A stretch of DNA of 38,396 nt, taken from a virus. The notes under the pieces are model-generated. The model was not told the origin of the DNA and made no database searches. It saw only the letters and a program-made list of their open reading frames with translations. Below, piece after piece: positions 1 through 6,049 of the stretch. The translations under genes and the position numbers were made by a program. How positions within the stretch are numbered: position 1 is the stretch's first letter; each line of letters starts with the position of its first letter. The stretch spans positions 1 to 38,396 of the IMG/VR virus record IMGVR_UViG_3300010403_000039; one strand, 5' to 3'.

Positions 1-132
1 CAATATGCTATGCTATCCAACAAGACCATCGGGTTATGGCTTGACAACAAGATCACCATCCCATATAACAACATACTTCGTATCGCTATTTTATTAGACC
101 TTGAAGCAGATGACCTTGTGGAGGTAGTGTGA
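1..132 (+). CDS. C-terminal fragment of a putative helix-turn-helix DNA-binding protein
   Basis: Open in frame 1 from the first base to the TGA at 130-132, giving 43 residues. The pattern (an N-K-T-I-G-x-W-L stretch, then I-P-Y-x-N-I-L-R-I-A-I-L-L-D-L-E) resembles the recognition helix and following helices of Cro/CI-like HTH proteins, where a late 'lriA.lLgld' segment is typical. The N-terminus is outside the window. The stop overlaps the GTG start of the exonuclease gene by four bases (GTGA), so the two are probably co-transcribed. The HTH assignment rests on pattern only; a Met at 10-12 could be an internal start but would leave no complete HTH. Confidence 0.5.
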   Translation, partial: QYAMLSNKTIGLWLDNKITIPYNNILRIAILLDLEADDLVEVV

Positions 133-746
133 AAGCCATATTTCTTGACCTAGAAACAACTGGATTAGATTTTAAGAAACACACCGTTGTTGATGTTGCT
201 GTAAAAGCTGTCAATCTACACGACAACACCGAACTCTTCACATACAACAGTCTCATCAAATGCTTCGAGTGTGAAATCAAGGATGCAGATAAGGAAGCTA
301 TGAAGGTTAATGGTTTGACCTACGAGAAGTTAAGGGAAGGAAAGCACCTCATTCAGGTTAAGTACGAGCTTCAAGACCTGTTGGTTGAACATGGATTATT
401 TCATGAACATGCCGTATTCATCTGTCAGAACCCTTCCTTTGATCGCCCTTTCTTTCAGCAGATTATTGACCAGGAAGAGACCAAAGAGCTCAAGCTACCC
501 TACCATTGGTTAGACCTTGCTTCGATGTACTGGATCAAATTCTATGGCTCTTGTTACCCCACTCCTATAAGAATCAGTCTATCTAAAGACTCAATAGCAA
601 AGTCCTTTGGCATTCCTCCAGAAGAAAAACCTCATTCAGCGTTAAGAGGTGTTGAACATCTCATTCAATGCTACTATGCTGTATCGCATAACATGATATG
701 CAACCCAACAGAGCCAGTCATTTATCAGGATTTCCTTCCCTTCTAA
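129..746 (+). CDS. DEDDh-family 3'-5' exonuclease (DnaQ/RNase T-like)
   Basis: Predicted 205-aa exonuclease of the DnaQ superfamily, which removes nucleotides from 3' ends of DNA or RNA using two metal ions. Exo I is clear: FLDLETTGLD with Asp7 and Glu9. Exo II is QNPSFDRPFF with Asp105. Exo III is PHSALRGVEH, with the general-base His169 present, but the usual Asp five residues later is Gly174. The start is a GTG overlapping the upstream stop. A phage role in DNA degradation, repair or proofreading is inferred; no polymerase is encoded nearby. The altered Exo III motif leaves catalytic activity uncertain. Confidence 0.82.
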   Translation: MKAIFLDLETTGLDFKKHTVVDVAVKAVNLHDNTELFTYNSLIKCFECEIKDADKEAMKVNGLTYEKLREGKHLIQVKYELQDLLVEHGLFHEHAVFICQNPSFDRPFFQQIIDQEETKELKLPYHWLDLASMYWIKFYGSCYPTPIRISLSKDSIAKSFGIPPEEKPHSALRGVEHLIQCYYAVSHNMICNPTEPVIYQDFLPF

Positions 747-801
747 TCTCTTTGCAACAAAACCTCTTTTGTGCTAACATTAAGTTAAGTAGGAGGTACA
801 T

Positions 802-1014
802 ATGGACACGAATAGAATATCCGTTGATCTGGATTCCCATGATCACAAGCTTTTAAAAACTTACTGTGCAAGCATAGGGGTAACAATAAAAGCATTCGTA
901 TTGGATTGCGTTCTACAAACATTAGAAGATAAAGAAAAACAAAAGAGGTTTCAAGATGGACTTAACAATCGTTCTAACAGCAGCAGGAACCGTGATCGCA
1001 ATAATCGGAGCTAA
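802..1014 (+). CDS. Small ribbon-helix-helix-like (CopG/Arc type) protein
   Basis: 70 aa preceded by a strong AGGAGG ribosome-binding site seven bases before the ATG. Residues 4-45 fit a ribbon-helix-helix layout: a short beta strand (NRISVDLD), then two helices containing a turn near GVTIKAFVLDCV, as in CopG/ParD proteins that dimerise and bind operator DNA. The Arg/Asn/Ser-rich tail after residue 48 overlaps the next gene in another frame and is probably unstructured. A regulatory role is inferred from the fold guess and early position. Confidence 0.6.
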   Translation: MDTNRISVDLDSHDHKLLKTYCASIGVTIKAFVLDCVLQTLEDKEKQKRFQDGLNNRSNSSRNRDRNNRS

Positions 1015-1171
1015 CATTGCTTTAATGGCTTGGCTTCGCTCTGATATGAAATCTTTCGAAGGAAAGATCGAGAGCTGGAAAGAGGAAATCTACAAGGAAA
1101 TGAAGGATTTCCACGGAAGGCTTTGCTCTCTAGAAGGAAGGACAAAAAACAAAGAAAGGACTGATCCATAA
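956..1171 (+). CDS. Single-pass membrane protein with C-terminal coiled coil
   Basis: 71 aa. Residues 1-26 form one hydrophobic segment (LTIVLTAAGTVIAIIGANIA and onward), followed by a charged helix, MKSFEGKIESWKEEIYKEM, likely coiled coil. An AAGAGG site sits seven bases before the ATG although the start lies inside the preceding gene. The topology (short N-terminal anchor, soluble helical tail) resembles inner-membrane spanins and other small phage membrane proteins, but no family is recognised with certainty. It overlaps the next ORF start in TAATG. Confidence 0.65.
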   Translation: MDLTIVLTAAGTVIAIIGANIALMAWLRSDMKSFEGKIESWKEEIYKEMKDFHGRLCSLEGRTKNKERTDP

Positions 1172-1419
1172 TGCAAATAGATGGATGGATGGTAAGAGCT
1201 GACGAAAAAGGAAACATGCTCAGACAAAGCCGTGAAAGGCCAGATCACTACGTCATTACTGTCATTAATCGATATGCGATTGATATTGAATTGTCGAAGG
1301 AATTGATTGATAAAATTCCTAAAGACTCTCTTCGAGATCGATTAATCGAAATAGTTAAAGGCGTGATTCAACAACGAGGTAGATTTGAGCCAGAATTTCT
1401 ATCCGCACAAGACCATTAA
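1171..1419 (+). CDS. Hypothetical early protein
   Basis: 82 aa, translationally coupled to the upstream gene through TAATG. The sequence alternates beta-like segments (DHYVITVINRYAIDIELS) with a C-terminal helix (SLRDRLIEIVKGVIQQRG). No family is recognised. Its 3' end overlaps the TTG start of the HNH gene by 35 bases. Confidence 0.6.
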   Translation: MQIDGWMVRADEKGNMLRQSRERPDHYVITVINRYAIDIELSKELIDKIPKDSLRDRLIEIVKGVIQQRGRFEPEFLSAQDH

Positions 1420-1576
1420 AGGAAAGAAGAAATCTGTTCATAGACATGTTATGGAGGCACATCTTGGTAGGGAACTTGAACCCGATGAGCACGTATATCA
1501 TTTGAATGGAATATCCACAGACAACCGACTTAAAAATCTGGTAGTGATTAAAAAGAAATACAGGAATCCAAAATGA
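1385..1576 (+). CDS. Mini HNH endonuclease (HNH_3-like)
   Basis: 63 aa with a nearly complete HNH_3-type core: SVHRHVMEAHLGRELEPDE, then HVYHLNGISTDNRLKNL, giving candidate catalytic or metal-binding residues His19, His39, Asn47 and Asn51. HNH enzymes nick or cut DNA; in phages they occur as homing nucleases or as packaging-associated nucleases. The start is a TTG preceded by GAGG at the right distance; no ATG lies in frame before the motif. No extra DNA-binding domain is present, so a free-standing homing enzyme would be unusually small. It ends in an ATGA overlap with the next gene. Confidence 0.72.
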   Translation: MSQNFYPHKTIKGKKKSVHRHVMEAHLGRELEPDEHVYHLNGISTDNRLKNLVVIKKKYRNPK

Positions 1577-1923
1577 CTATGGAATATGAAGAATCGAATT
1601 TATCTAAAAGCTTTCCTACTAGGTTTGTGCATGACTGTTTTAAGATTTTAGAATGGAAATGGTTTAATAGCAGAAGCTGTGTAGGGGCTGTTCTTGTTTG
1701 GGATCTTGCAGAAAAAAGACTTAAGTGCTTTCTAGGTAGTCCAAAGTACGAAGCAAGTGAAGAAGACCAGGTAAGAGAAATAGCTAATTTAGGCTGTACA
1801 TTGCCTTCAGACATGACTATTGTCATATTCAAAAGATATTTTCAAAGAGAAGAAGTCATTGCTAACCTAGATAAGAGTTTCAAGATGTTTATGGCTTTCA
1901 CAGAACTATTAGATGAGAAGTAA
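1573..1923 (+). CDS. Hypothetical early protein
   Basis: 116 aa, starting in a four-base ATGA overlap with the HNH gene. A Trp/Phe/Cys-containing centre (ILEWKWFNSRSCVGAVLVWD) is followed by helical stretches ending MFMAFTELLDEK. I recognise no family; soluble by composition. Confidence 0.6.
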   Translation: MTMEYEESNLSKSFPTRFVHDCFKILEWKWFNSRSCVGAVLVWDLAEKRLKCFLGSPKYEASEEDQVREIANLGCTLPSDMTIVIFKRYFQREEVIANLDKSFKMFMAFTELLDEK

Positions 1924-1932
1924 GGGAATAAA

Positions 1933-2292
1933 ATGGATGATTATTTAAAATGCGACAATTGTTCTCCAGAAGACCATGATGGCAAGTTTTGCCGTTGTGA
2001 ATCTAGAAATATCCGTATTGCAAAGGAAGCTAGAAGTCTAGGCGAATCAGAATGGAAAAAAGATGGTTTACCAGAACATCAACTACAGCATATGCACAAA
2101 TGTATTATGGACATGTTCTTAGGAGCTTGTGATACACTTGTAAAAGAAGATTTAGATGATCCTTCCTTTCAGTTTTGTTTGGATACAATTCAAAACACAC
2201 TCATATACGTCAAATCTAAAAGGCGTGAAAAACAATTTCAATTATTACAGAGAATGAGAGATATTGATATTCTTAAACCTCCGAGGGAATAA
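1933..2292 (+). CDS. Hypothetical protein with N-terminal Cys cluster
   Basis: 119 aa. Cys7, Cys10, Cys20 and Cys22 (CDNC ... CRC) in the first 22 residues could bind a zinc ion; the remainder is predicted helical and acidic to basic (LIYVKSKRREKQFQLLQRMR). A GGGA sequence lies shortly before the ATG. It directly abuts the next start (stop 2290-2292, ATG 2293). No family recognised. Confidence 0.6.
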   Translation: MDDYLKCDNCSPEDHDGKFCRCESRNIRIAKEARSLGESEWKKDGLPEHQLQHMHKCIMDMFLGACDTLVKEDLDDPSFQFCLDTIQNTLIYVKSKRREKQFQLLQRMRDIDILKPPRE

Positions 2293-2613
2293 ATGGATGA
2301 CATAATGGATAGAGTCCTTTTTGGATTCGACAAGAAGAATGAGATATTTAATCTTTGGTACGAAGTTCACTTCTTAAGGATAGTCCTGAACAGGATTTTG
2401 CAATTGAATCCAACATTGCATGAGAATTTCAAACAGGAAGATCAGGATGCAGCAAGAATATTAGCTCAGGAACTGGTTAACAAACGATTTCCTCATATGA
2501 AAATCAATTTCAATAAACCAGAACCTGACGCAGCTAGCGAAGATCAAAAGGAAGACCAGCCTTGTACTCCTTCAACTCAAGAAGAAGTGCCTCCCGCTTC
2601 TCTAGACCCATAG
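2293..2613 (+). CDS. Hypothetical protein with acidic, disordered tail
   Basis: 106 aa, coupled to the preceding gene (CCGAGGGAATAAATG gives both the ribosome-binding site and the stop). Residues 1-75 look helical; the last 30 are rich in Glu, Asp, Pro and Ser and are probably unstructured. It is the last gene of the rightward early block; its final 80 bases are antisense to the end of a leftward gene. Function unknown. Confidence 0.58.
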   Translation: MDDIMDRVLFGFDKKNEIFNLWYEVHFLRIVLNRILQLNPTLHENFKQEDQDAARILAQELVNKRFPHMKINFNKPEPDAASEDQKEDQPCTPSTQEEVPPASLDP

Positions 2614-2863
2614 AATGAGCCATAAGATCAAGGATGTATGATAACAGCTTGTGAGGCATCATATTGCCCTGTGGGGGCGGAATATTATCAGGAAGGCTAT
2701 GGTAATTCTTAAAATCACTCATTACCTTCATAAAGAATGGCTCATACCTTTGCTTGGGAAGCATTAGTTGATCTGATTCTGTTGAGGTCATATCTTGCAG
2801 CTTCTGCACCTTTTTCGAAACAGTAAGGACAGTGTCGGCTGATTCGTTTTTGTTCGGATTCAT
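2534..2863 (-). CDS. Hypothetical protein (end of leftward small-gene block)
   Basis: 109 aa, mostly helical, Met-rich and soluble. The ATG has an AAAGGAA site six bases upstream. It overlaps the 3' end of the upstream leftward gene by 122 bases in another frame and the rightward gene's 3' end by 80 bases. The good ribosome-binding site and protein-like composition favour a real gene, but such dual overlap lowers confidence. No family recognised. Confidence 0.5.
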   Translation of the reverse strand: MNPNKNESADTVLTVSKKVQKLQDMTSTESDQLMLPKQRYEPFFMKVMSDFKNYHSLPDNIPPPQGNMMPHKLLSYILDLMAHSMGLEKREALLLELKEYKAGLPFDLR

Positions 2864-3026
2864 ACATTTCCTTTAATTGTGATTGTAATACATGGTATCT
2901 GTAGCAAATATACAAGTAATGTCTATAAAAATGATCATCTACTTCTACTACAAATTGGCCGTCATTTTTAACTTCATCCGCAGTAAATACAGGCCATTGT
3001 TCGTCTACATCTATTTTAATTTTCAT
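2742..3026 (-). CDS. Hypothetical protein with CPYC motif
   Basis: 94 aa. The first 55 residues look like a compact alpha/beta unit (MKIKIDVDEQWPVF, GQFVVEVDDHFYRHYLYICY). The tail holds a CPYC pair that could be a half zinc site. It starts four bases inside the stop of the upstream Cys-rich gene. The C-terminal 40 residues share DNA with the next leftward gene, so selection on one frame may shape the other. Function unknown. Confidence 0.6.
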   Translation of the reverse strand: MKIKIDVDEQWPVFTADEVKNDGQFVVEVDDHFYRHYLYICYRYHVLQSQLKEMYESEQKRISRHCPYCFEKGAEAARYDLNRIRSTNASQAKV

Positions 3027-3235
3027 TCATTGCTCCTTCGTGGTAATTCTTTATGAAGTTGATGCTCTCCGCACCAATCTCCTCCATTCATTCCTACGAA
3101 TGAAGCACCTGAAGATTCTCCTTCAGACCAAAATTGAGGGGGGTATCTATGACACTCCCCCCAATTAGTACTTTCGTTTTTTGTTATCCAAAATCGGCAA
3201 TTTAGACAGAATCGGTCTTTTTCGGTGTTTTTCAT
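3023..3235 (-). CDS. Small Cys-rich zinc-binding-type protein
   Basis: 70 aa. Spaced metal ligands are visible: FCLNCRFW, then GECHRYPPQFW, then DWCGEH, that is a CxxC plus CxR.YPP plus WCGEH arrangement shared by a group of short phage proteins. These are presumed to fold around zinc; no enzymatic role is established that I know of. The start overlaps the stop of the upstream lipoprotein gene by four bases. Confidence 0.68.
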   Translation of the reverse strand: MKNTEKDRFCLNCRFWITKNESTNWGECHRYPPQFWSEGESSGASFVGMNGGDWCGEHQLHKELPRRSNE

Positions 3236-3432
3236 TTTGTGATACCTATCGACGAACCAGGCGTGAGAGGTACAGTGACAGTTGGTGAAACGTTGGGTGT
3301 GTTGCTTGCTGTGTCGTCGATGACGTCATCAGCAGTACCTTGAGTGTGAGCCATGCTAACGTTGTATGTACACGATGTCATACAAATTGAAAGCATGGAG
3401 CATAGAAAGACTTTCCGCACGAAACTCTTCAT
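3232..3432 (-). CDS. Small secreted lipoprotein, possible outer-membrane spanin
   Basis: 66 aa. A basic start (MKSFVRK) leads into a hydrophobic stretch (VFLCSMLSICMTSC) ending in Cys21, a lipobox-like site for signal peptidase II. The mature part is short, polar and Thr/Pro-rich (SNTPNVSPTVTVPL), consistent with a lipid-anchored periplasmic peptide. Small phage lipoproteins often serve as outer-membrane spanins in lysis; that role here is inference, as no inner-membrane partner lies next to it. First gene of its leftward block; the control region is the 80 bases before the divergent gene at 3513. Confidence 0.65.
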   Translation of the reverse strand: MKSFVRKVFLCSMLSICMTSCTYNVSMAHTQGTADDVIDDTASNTPNVSPTVTVPLTPGSSIGITK

Positions 3433-3512
3433 AATAAATCCCTTTGTTAAAAATGATCTTGAAAGATCAACCTCTTTATGTCATAAAAAGATAAAGTTTC
3501 CAAGGATTTGTT

Positions 3513-3692
3513 ATGCCATTCAAGTCTAGAGCACAGCAACGCTATCTCTTTGCTAAAGAGCCCGATGTCGCCGAAGAGTTCGCCGAACACACACCGAAAT
3601 CATCTTATAAGAAGATGCCCGAGCATGTAGCTAAAGACAAAAACGGGCTCAAAGCCTACTCAAAAAAGCATAGGAGAAAATCCAATGGATAA
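3513..3692 (+). CDS. Small conserved phage protein (MPFKSxAQxRYLFAKEP type)
   Basis: 59 aa, read directly from the sequence. The ATG at 3513 follows an AAGGA site. The N-terminus MPFKSRAQQRYLFAKEP and the later MPEHVAK are typical of a widespread family of very short, basic phage proteins in which a KSxAQxRYLFAKxP segment precedes a lysine-rich tail. The role is unknown. The last codons overlap the next gene by eight bases. Confidence 0.72.
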   Translation: MPFKSRAQQRYLFAKEPDVAEEFAEHTPKSSYKKMPEHVAKDKNGLKAYSKKHRRKSNG

Positions 3693-3858
3693 AAAAGAAA
3701 AGGGTAAGTACAGCGATTCAAACATGAAACCTGATAAAACTTGCCATTATAAGAATCAAGATATGGGTACACAAGCTAAAGATGCTAAACTACCTGGGCA
3801 AATGTATGTGCCTAAAAAAGACCACAATGAATCTGATTTTGCGGGAGAGATGAAATGA
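3685..3858 (+). CDS. Small hydrophilic hypothetical protein
   Basis: 57 aa, with a TAGGAGA ribosome-binding site ahead of the ATG at 3685. It is strongly charged and Lys/Asp-rich with little hydrophobic content, so probably disordered. It ends in an ATGA overlap with the next gene. Coupling on both sides and a good ribosome-binding site support translation; no family recognised. Confidence 0.6.
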   Translation: MDKKEKGKYSDSNMKPDKTCHYKNQDMGTQAKDAKLPGQMYVPKKDHNESDFAGEMK

Positions 3859-4058
3859 TAGATAAATTTCTTTCGATTTTTGGAATTCACCGAGTTGGTA
3901 TGGTAGTCACCGTTGCTTCGCAAGTCCTTCGAACTTTTGAACAAGAGTTTCAGAAAGACGGAGATGCTAAGAATGCCGCTATTGACGCTTTAGTAGAGAT
4001 ACTACAGGGTCATAAAAATGCTGCTCCAATACATCAAGAAGCACAAAAAGTAGCTTAA
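3855..4058 (+). CDS. Small helical hypothetical protein
   Basis: 67 aa starting in an ATGA overlap. The first 30 residues are amphipathic or hydrophobic (FLSIFGIHRVGMVVTVASQV), the rest an alanine-rich helix (KNAAIDALVEILQGHKNAA). It closes the three-gene unit beginning at 3513, with a terminator 13 bases downstream. Role unknown. Confidence 0.6.
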   Translation: MIDKFLSIFGIHRVGMVVTVASQVLRTFEQEFQKDGDAKNAAIDALVEILQGHKNAAPIHQEAQKVA

Positions 4059-4070
4059 TTCAAGTCTATT

Positions 4071-4110
4071 CCAGGTGCTCTTTTTGAGTGCCTGGATTTT
4101 CCTTTCCTTT
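4071..4110 (+). terminator. Rho-independent terminator
   Basis: Arms 4071-4080 (CCAGGTGCTC) and 4086-4095 (GAGTGCCTGG) form a 10-bp stem with two G-U pairs around a TTTTT loop, followed by ATTTTCCTTTCCTTTT. It ends the 3513-4058 unit. Confidence 0.75.
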
Positions 4111-4138
4111 TATTCAAATAACATTTAATAGTAGAGAA

Positions 4139-4160
4139 GAATGTGTCTGCGGGCGCATTC
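4139..4160 (+). promoter_or_regulatory. Stem-loop in the leader of the isolated 254-aa gene
   Basis: GAATGTG (4139-4145) pairs with CGCATTC (4154-4160) around an eight-base loop, 28 bases before the ATG and clear of the GAGGAG ribosome-binding site. It could protect the 5' end of the mRNA or bind a regulator. I could not place a convincing -35/-10 pair upstream, although TTTAAT at 4124-4129 is a possible -10. Confidence 0.4.
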
Positions 4161-4188
4161 ATTAACACATCAACTCTGAGGAGTTATC

Positions 4189-4953
4189 ATGCCTACCCCT
4201 ACAGTAATCAAACAATTTCAATATTCGGATGCCATTAGCAGAAATATTTGGGATCAGCACTACCAGTATGAAAACTGGGAAACTATTCCAATCACAGCTG
4301 CAAAAGCAGGTGGAGCAACAAGTGCGACGTTAACAAACGTTTTGTATACCCCGAATTTGAATTTAGAATACCAACCATTAGGTGGCGGACAAACAATCCT
4401 AGCCCCAGTTATCATATCCGTCTCCGAAGGTGTCTCGGCACTTAATATCGGTATGGATCAAACGGATAACGATGGTGTTGAGCTTTGCGCTGGAATCATA
4501 AATTCCAACAAGATGGCATTCAAAATTGGTACTTCAGCAGCCTTCTTCTTCCGTGTACGTTTCAGCATTGGAACAGTAGCGGGTACAGATGATTGCGCAG
4601 TTGGATTCAGAAAAGTAGAAGCTTACCAAGCAAACATCGACGACTATGCTGACATGGCGGTACTTAACGTCATTTCAGGTGACATCAAAATTGAAACAAT
4701 TAAGGGTGGAGCTGCTACGGTTACGACAGATACCACACTAAATTGGCTCAACGGAGAAACTCACCAGCTAGAAGTTTTTGTCAACAGCTCAGGTGTAGTA
4801 ACCTACACAGTAGATAACGCAGCACCGACAGTCACCGCAGCCTACACATTCACAGATGCCCTCTATGTCGTTCCATTCATGTACTTCTTGAATGCAGCTG
4901 GCTTAGCGGGAATCGTTGGAATCTTTGAATGGGAATGTGGCTTCCAGTCCTAG
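4189..4953 (+). CDS. Beta-rich structural-type protein (ConA/LamG-like C-terminus), monocistronic
   Basis: 254 aa, Thr/Ala/Val-rich, no signal peptide. The C-terminal half follows a jelly-roll lectin-like pattern: a strand set, LNWLNGETHQLEVFVNSSG, then a VTYTVDN turn and a final IFEWECGFQ strand. This resembles the fold logic of the C-terminal part of the fibre protein at 17536. It has a perfect GAGGAG ribosome-binding site and its own terminators on both sides, so it is expressed separately from the virion operon. It may be a capsid decoration or receptor-binding protein, or an accessory gene expressed on its own schedule. Identity not established. Confidence 0.72.
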   Translation: MPTPTVIKQFQYSDAISRNIWDQHYQYENWETIPITAAKAGGATSATLTNVLYTPNLNLEYQPLGGGQTILAPVIISVSEGVSALNIGMDQTDNDGVELCAGIINSNKMAFKIGTSAAFFFRVRFSIGTVAGTDDCAVGFRKVEAYQANIDDYADMAVLNVISGDIKIETIKGGAATVTTDTTLNWLNGETHQLEVFVNSSGVVTYTVDNAAPTVTAAYTFTDALYVVPFMYFLNAAGLAGIVGIFEWECGFQS

Positions 4954-4988
4954 TTTTTTCATAGCACTCCTTTCGTTTTGGTTTAGGG

Positions 4989-5022
4989 TAGGAGAGGTGT
5001 TAAAGCCTCTCCTATTTTTTTT
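4989..5022 (+). terminator. Rho-independent terminator
   Basis: TAGGAGAGG (4989-4997) and CCTCTCCTA (5006-5014) form a perfect 9-bp stem with an eight-base loop followed by eight T residues. It ends the isolated gene at 4189. The roughly 120 bases from here to 5145 hold no gene; TATAAT occurs at 5036-5041 but without a good -35. Confidence 0.9.
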
Positions 5023-5144
5023 ACTTAGTAAATATTATAATTGACAAATTTGATTGAAATTGACACCTTCATCCTAGTAGAAGAAAGCATTACAGTGCCG
5101 TCTTCTAAAGTTAAAAGAGTACAGTGCAAACACAGGAGACGATC

Positions 5145-5441
5145 GTGCAAACAATGTATCATCCTGAGACCAATATCCTTCTACATAAGGATATTAGGTT
5201 TCATCCCCAACTTACCTTTGGGGAGAAAATGTTCTTAGCTGAAATCCAATCACTCATCAACCAATCCGACAAGAAGAAATTCCCCTTTTCGTCTAGGACG
5301 TTAAGCGAATTATTCGGTGTTTCCCATCAAACAATCCTTAACTGGATTCGTAAGCTCGTGGATATGGAACTCCTGGAAGTTGGGGTTGATTATAACAATC
5401 CTGATTGTCGTCAGTTCATTAAACTAAACAAAAAAAAATAG
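5145..5441 (+). CDS. Winged-helix DNA-binding protein
   Basis: 98 aa from GTG 5145. A longer frame opens at GTG 5124, but CAGGAGACGATC directly precedes the second GTG and decides the start. Residues 52-80 hold a clear helix-turn-helix: FPFSSRTLSELFGVSHQTIL followed by NWIRKLVDMELLEVG, with the wing after it. Such domains occur in phage replication and regulatory proteins. Its place just before the replication genes suggests a regulator or replisome accessory. It converges on the next, leftward, gene with an eight-base gap. Confidence 0.75.
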   Translation: MQTMYHPETNILLHKDIRFHPQLTFGEKMFLAEIQSLINQSDKKKFPFSSRTLSELFGVSHQTILNWIRKLVDMELLEVGVDYNNPDCRQFIKLNKKK

Positions 5442-5448
5442 CCATGAT

Positions 5449-5829
5449 TCATATAAAAACTTCAATGACATCATCGTCTGGTATTAAAGATAAAGTTTTA
5501 CTTTCACCTTTAGAAGTTTTTAATAAATTAATCGCTAACAGTTCCAAATATTCAGGGTCATGAGATGATTGATTGGATGATATTAGCCCTTTGGGGTGTT
5601 GCTGCCTTAGTACCGTTAAAAAGTCCTTTTCAGACACTACTTTTAGTGTCCATTGTAGAGTCGCTTTGGTTTTTTTATTCTCTTTCGAACGGAGAATATG
5701 CCCAAAGTATCCCATTCTTCTTTTACTTTCTGGCGACGGTTGCGAGCTGTCGGAGAATTCGTCAAGAGAGGACACAATGAGAAAAGCATGTTTTATCACG
5801 GGTAGCTTGTATATCCCAATTATTTTCAT
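5449..5829 (-). CDS. Hypothetical protein, lone leftward gene in the replication region
   Basis: 126 aa from the ATG at 5829, chosen because GAAGGAAGATGAG precedes it; an upstream in-frame ATG would add 22 residues but lies before a leader hairpin. The product is mixed alpha/beta with a polar middle (DSSQPSPESKRRMG) and acidic end (SLIPDDDVIEVF). Competing hydrophobic frames on the other strand were judged shadows. It recalls no known family. Lone genes against the operon direction are often accessory (moron, immunity or regulatory) genes, but this is inference. Confidence 0.55.
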   Translation of the reverse strand: MKIIGIYKLPVIKHAFLIVSSLDEFSDSSQPSPESKRRMGYFGHILRSKENKKTKATLQWTLKVVSEKDFLTVLRQQHPKGLISSNQSSHDPEYLELLAINLLKTSKGESKTLSLIPDDDVIEVFI

Positions 5830-5852
5830 CTCATCTTCCTTCGTTGGAACTA

Positions 5853-5876
5853 AACTTCTGAAAGGCATCAGAAGTT
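5853..5876 (-). promoter_or_regulatory. Perfect inverted repeat in the leader of the lone leftward gene
   Basis: AACTTCTGA (5853-5861) and TCAGAAGTT (5868-5876) form a 9-bp stem with a six-base loop, 24 bases before the start codon at 5829. It could be an operator or an mRNA leader structure. The rest of the 5877-6049 gap shows no gene and no good promoter; TATAAA at 5985-5990 and TTGACA at 5994-5999 are not correctly spaced with partners. Confidence 0.5.
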
Positions 5877-6049
5877 CAGTCAAAAAACCAGCCACGCCTT
5901 GGCTTGAATACGAAAACGGATGCTGATGACATGAAGTAGCCCAGCAATGTTTAACGTACCTGATTCGTCAAAGAAGATAACAATTATAAAAATTTGACAC
6001 AAGCACGAAAACTTGAAGGGCTCATTTATCGGTCTCCCGAGGAGAGAAA

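Noticed and set aside
757-772. ACAAAA/TTTTGT inverted repeat after the exonuclease gene
   Set aside because: Stem is only six A-T-rich pairs with no T run; unlikely as a terminator.
5565-5926. Hydrophobic rightward frames opposite the lone leftward gene
   Set aside because: Two overlapping frames lack ribosome-binding sites, and the opposite frame has a good start signal and more protein-like composition.
5994-5999. TTGACA as a promoter for the replication initiator
   Set aside because: No acceptable -10 at 16-18 bases downstream.
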